From an uncultured Collinsella sp. (GTDB lineage Bacteria; Actinomycetota; Coriobacteriia; Coriobacteriales; Coriobacteriaceae), in the NCBI GenBank assembly GCA_900551365.1, contig URVZ01000099.1, positions 1-6,510 of the forward strand: 6,510 nt of DNA, read 5' to 3'. The notes beneath the pieces are model-generated. The model was not told where the DNA came from. It saw only the letters and a list, made by a program, of their open reading frames with translations, and made no database searches. Made by a program: the position numbers and the translations under genes. How positions within the stretch are numbered: position 1 is the stretch's first letter; each line of letters begins with the position of its first letter. Positions 6,404 through 6,510 of this stretch are shown in pieces.

Positions 6404-6430
6404 AAGGGGCGCTCCAACCGGGCGCCCCTT
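6404..6430 (+). terminator. Probable intrinsic terminator downstream of glgA
   Basis: AAGGGGCGC pairs perfectly with GCGCCCCTT (9 bp; 11 bp if a T-G and a C-G pair in the loop form), 36 nt after the glgA stop. The downstream tract (ATCTGTAGAT) is only moderately T-rich, so this is a good hairpin with a weak tail. Its position right after the last glg gene supports it as the end of the transcript. The 5' arm can also pair with CCCTT at 6396-6400 in a smaller competing stem. Confidence 0.65.
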
Positions 6431-6510
6431 ATCTGTAGATAGTTGGTAAAACGATTTTCTAGGACAACCGTTCGCCGATGGTAAACGGATGTTGTTTATA
6501 CAGCCTGTGT
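6431..6510. other. Non-coding sequence downstream of the glg genes
   Basis: No gene is visible in these last bases, and they are clearly more AT-rich than the coding sequence. An imperfect inverted repeat is present: ACAACCGTT (6464-6472) against AACGG-ATG-TTGT (6484-6495), with a 3-nt bulge. It could be an operator or part of a leader for a gene beyond the window. I found no convincing promoter pair. Confidence 0.3.

Noticed and set aside
6443..6502. Possible promoter elements (TTGGTA; TATACA) near the window end
   Set aside because: No -35/-10 pair with acceptable sequence and 16-18 bp spacing could be found.

Overview
The window is a compact glycogen-metabolism locus. All genes lie on the + strand, in the order glycogen phosphorylase (5' end cut off by the window edge), glgC, glgD, glgA. 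A GC-rich genome (codons heavily biased to G or C at the third position) that carries the GlgC/GlgD pair usually seen in Firmicutes suggests a Coriobacteriia-type actinobacterium such as Collinsella. That assignment is an inference from gene content and codon bias, not from a search.

Layout: 1-1557 holds the C-terminal two thirds of glycogen phosphorylase. A 108-nt gap (1558-1665) contains two strong hairpins that can partly exclude each other, followed by a good ribosome binding site. 1666-2814 is glgC, the catalytic ADP-glucose pyrophosphorylase. After only 4 nt, 2819-3946 is glgD, a homologue that has lost the signature catalytic motifs. A 90-nt gap contains a perfect 12-bp hairpin close to the glgA ribosome binding site. 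4037-6367 is glgA, the ADP-glucose-dependent glycogen synthase. The last 143 nt hold a terminator-like hairpin and non-coding, more AT-rich sequence.

How they fit together: GlgC (probably with GlgD in one complex) makes ADP-glucose from glucose-1-phosphate and ATP. GlgA adds that glucose to alpha-1,4-glucan. Glycogen phosphorylase releases glucose-1-phosphate again. No branching enzyme (glgB) or debranching enzyme (glgX) is in the window; they may lie upstream or elsewhere.

The most unusual item is GlgA. Its GT5 catalytic fold ends near residue 485, but the frame stays open for about 290 more codons. These encode a low-complexity tail made almost wholly of Ala, Lys, Thr, Pro, Glu, Val, Arg and Ser, with blocks like histone H1/AlgP/PhaF tails, two internal RKR clusters and a terminal RKRR. 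The tail may give the glycogen granule a DNA-binding or other polyanion-binding function; this is an inference that needs testing. The rest of the window is ordinary for a glg locus.
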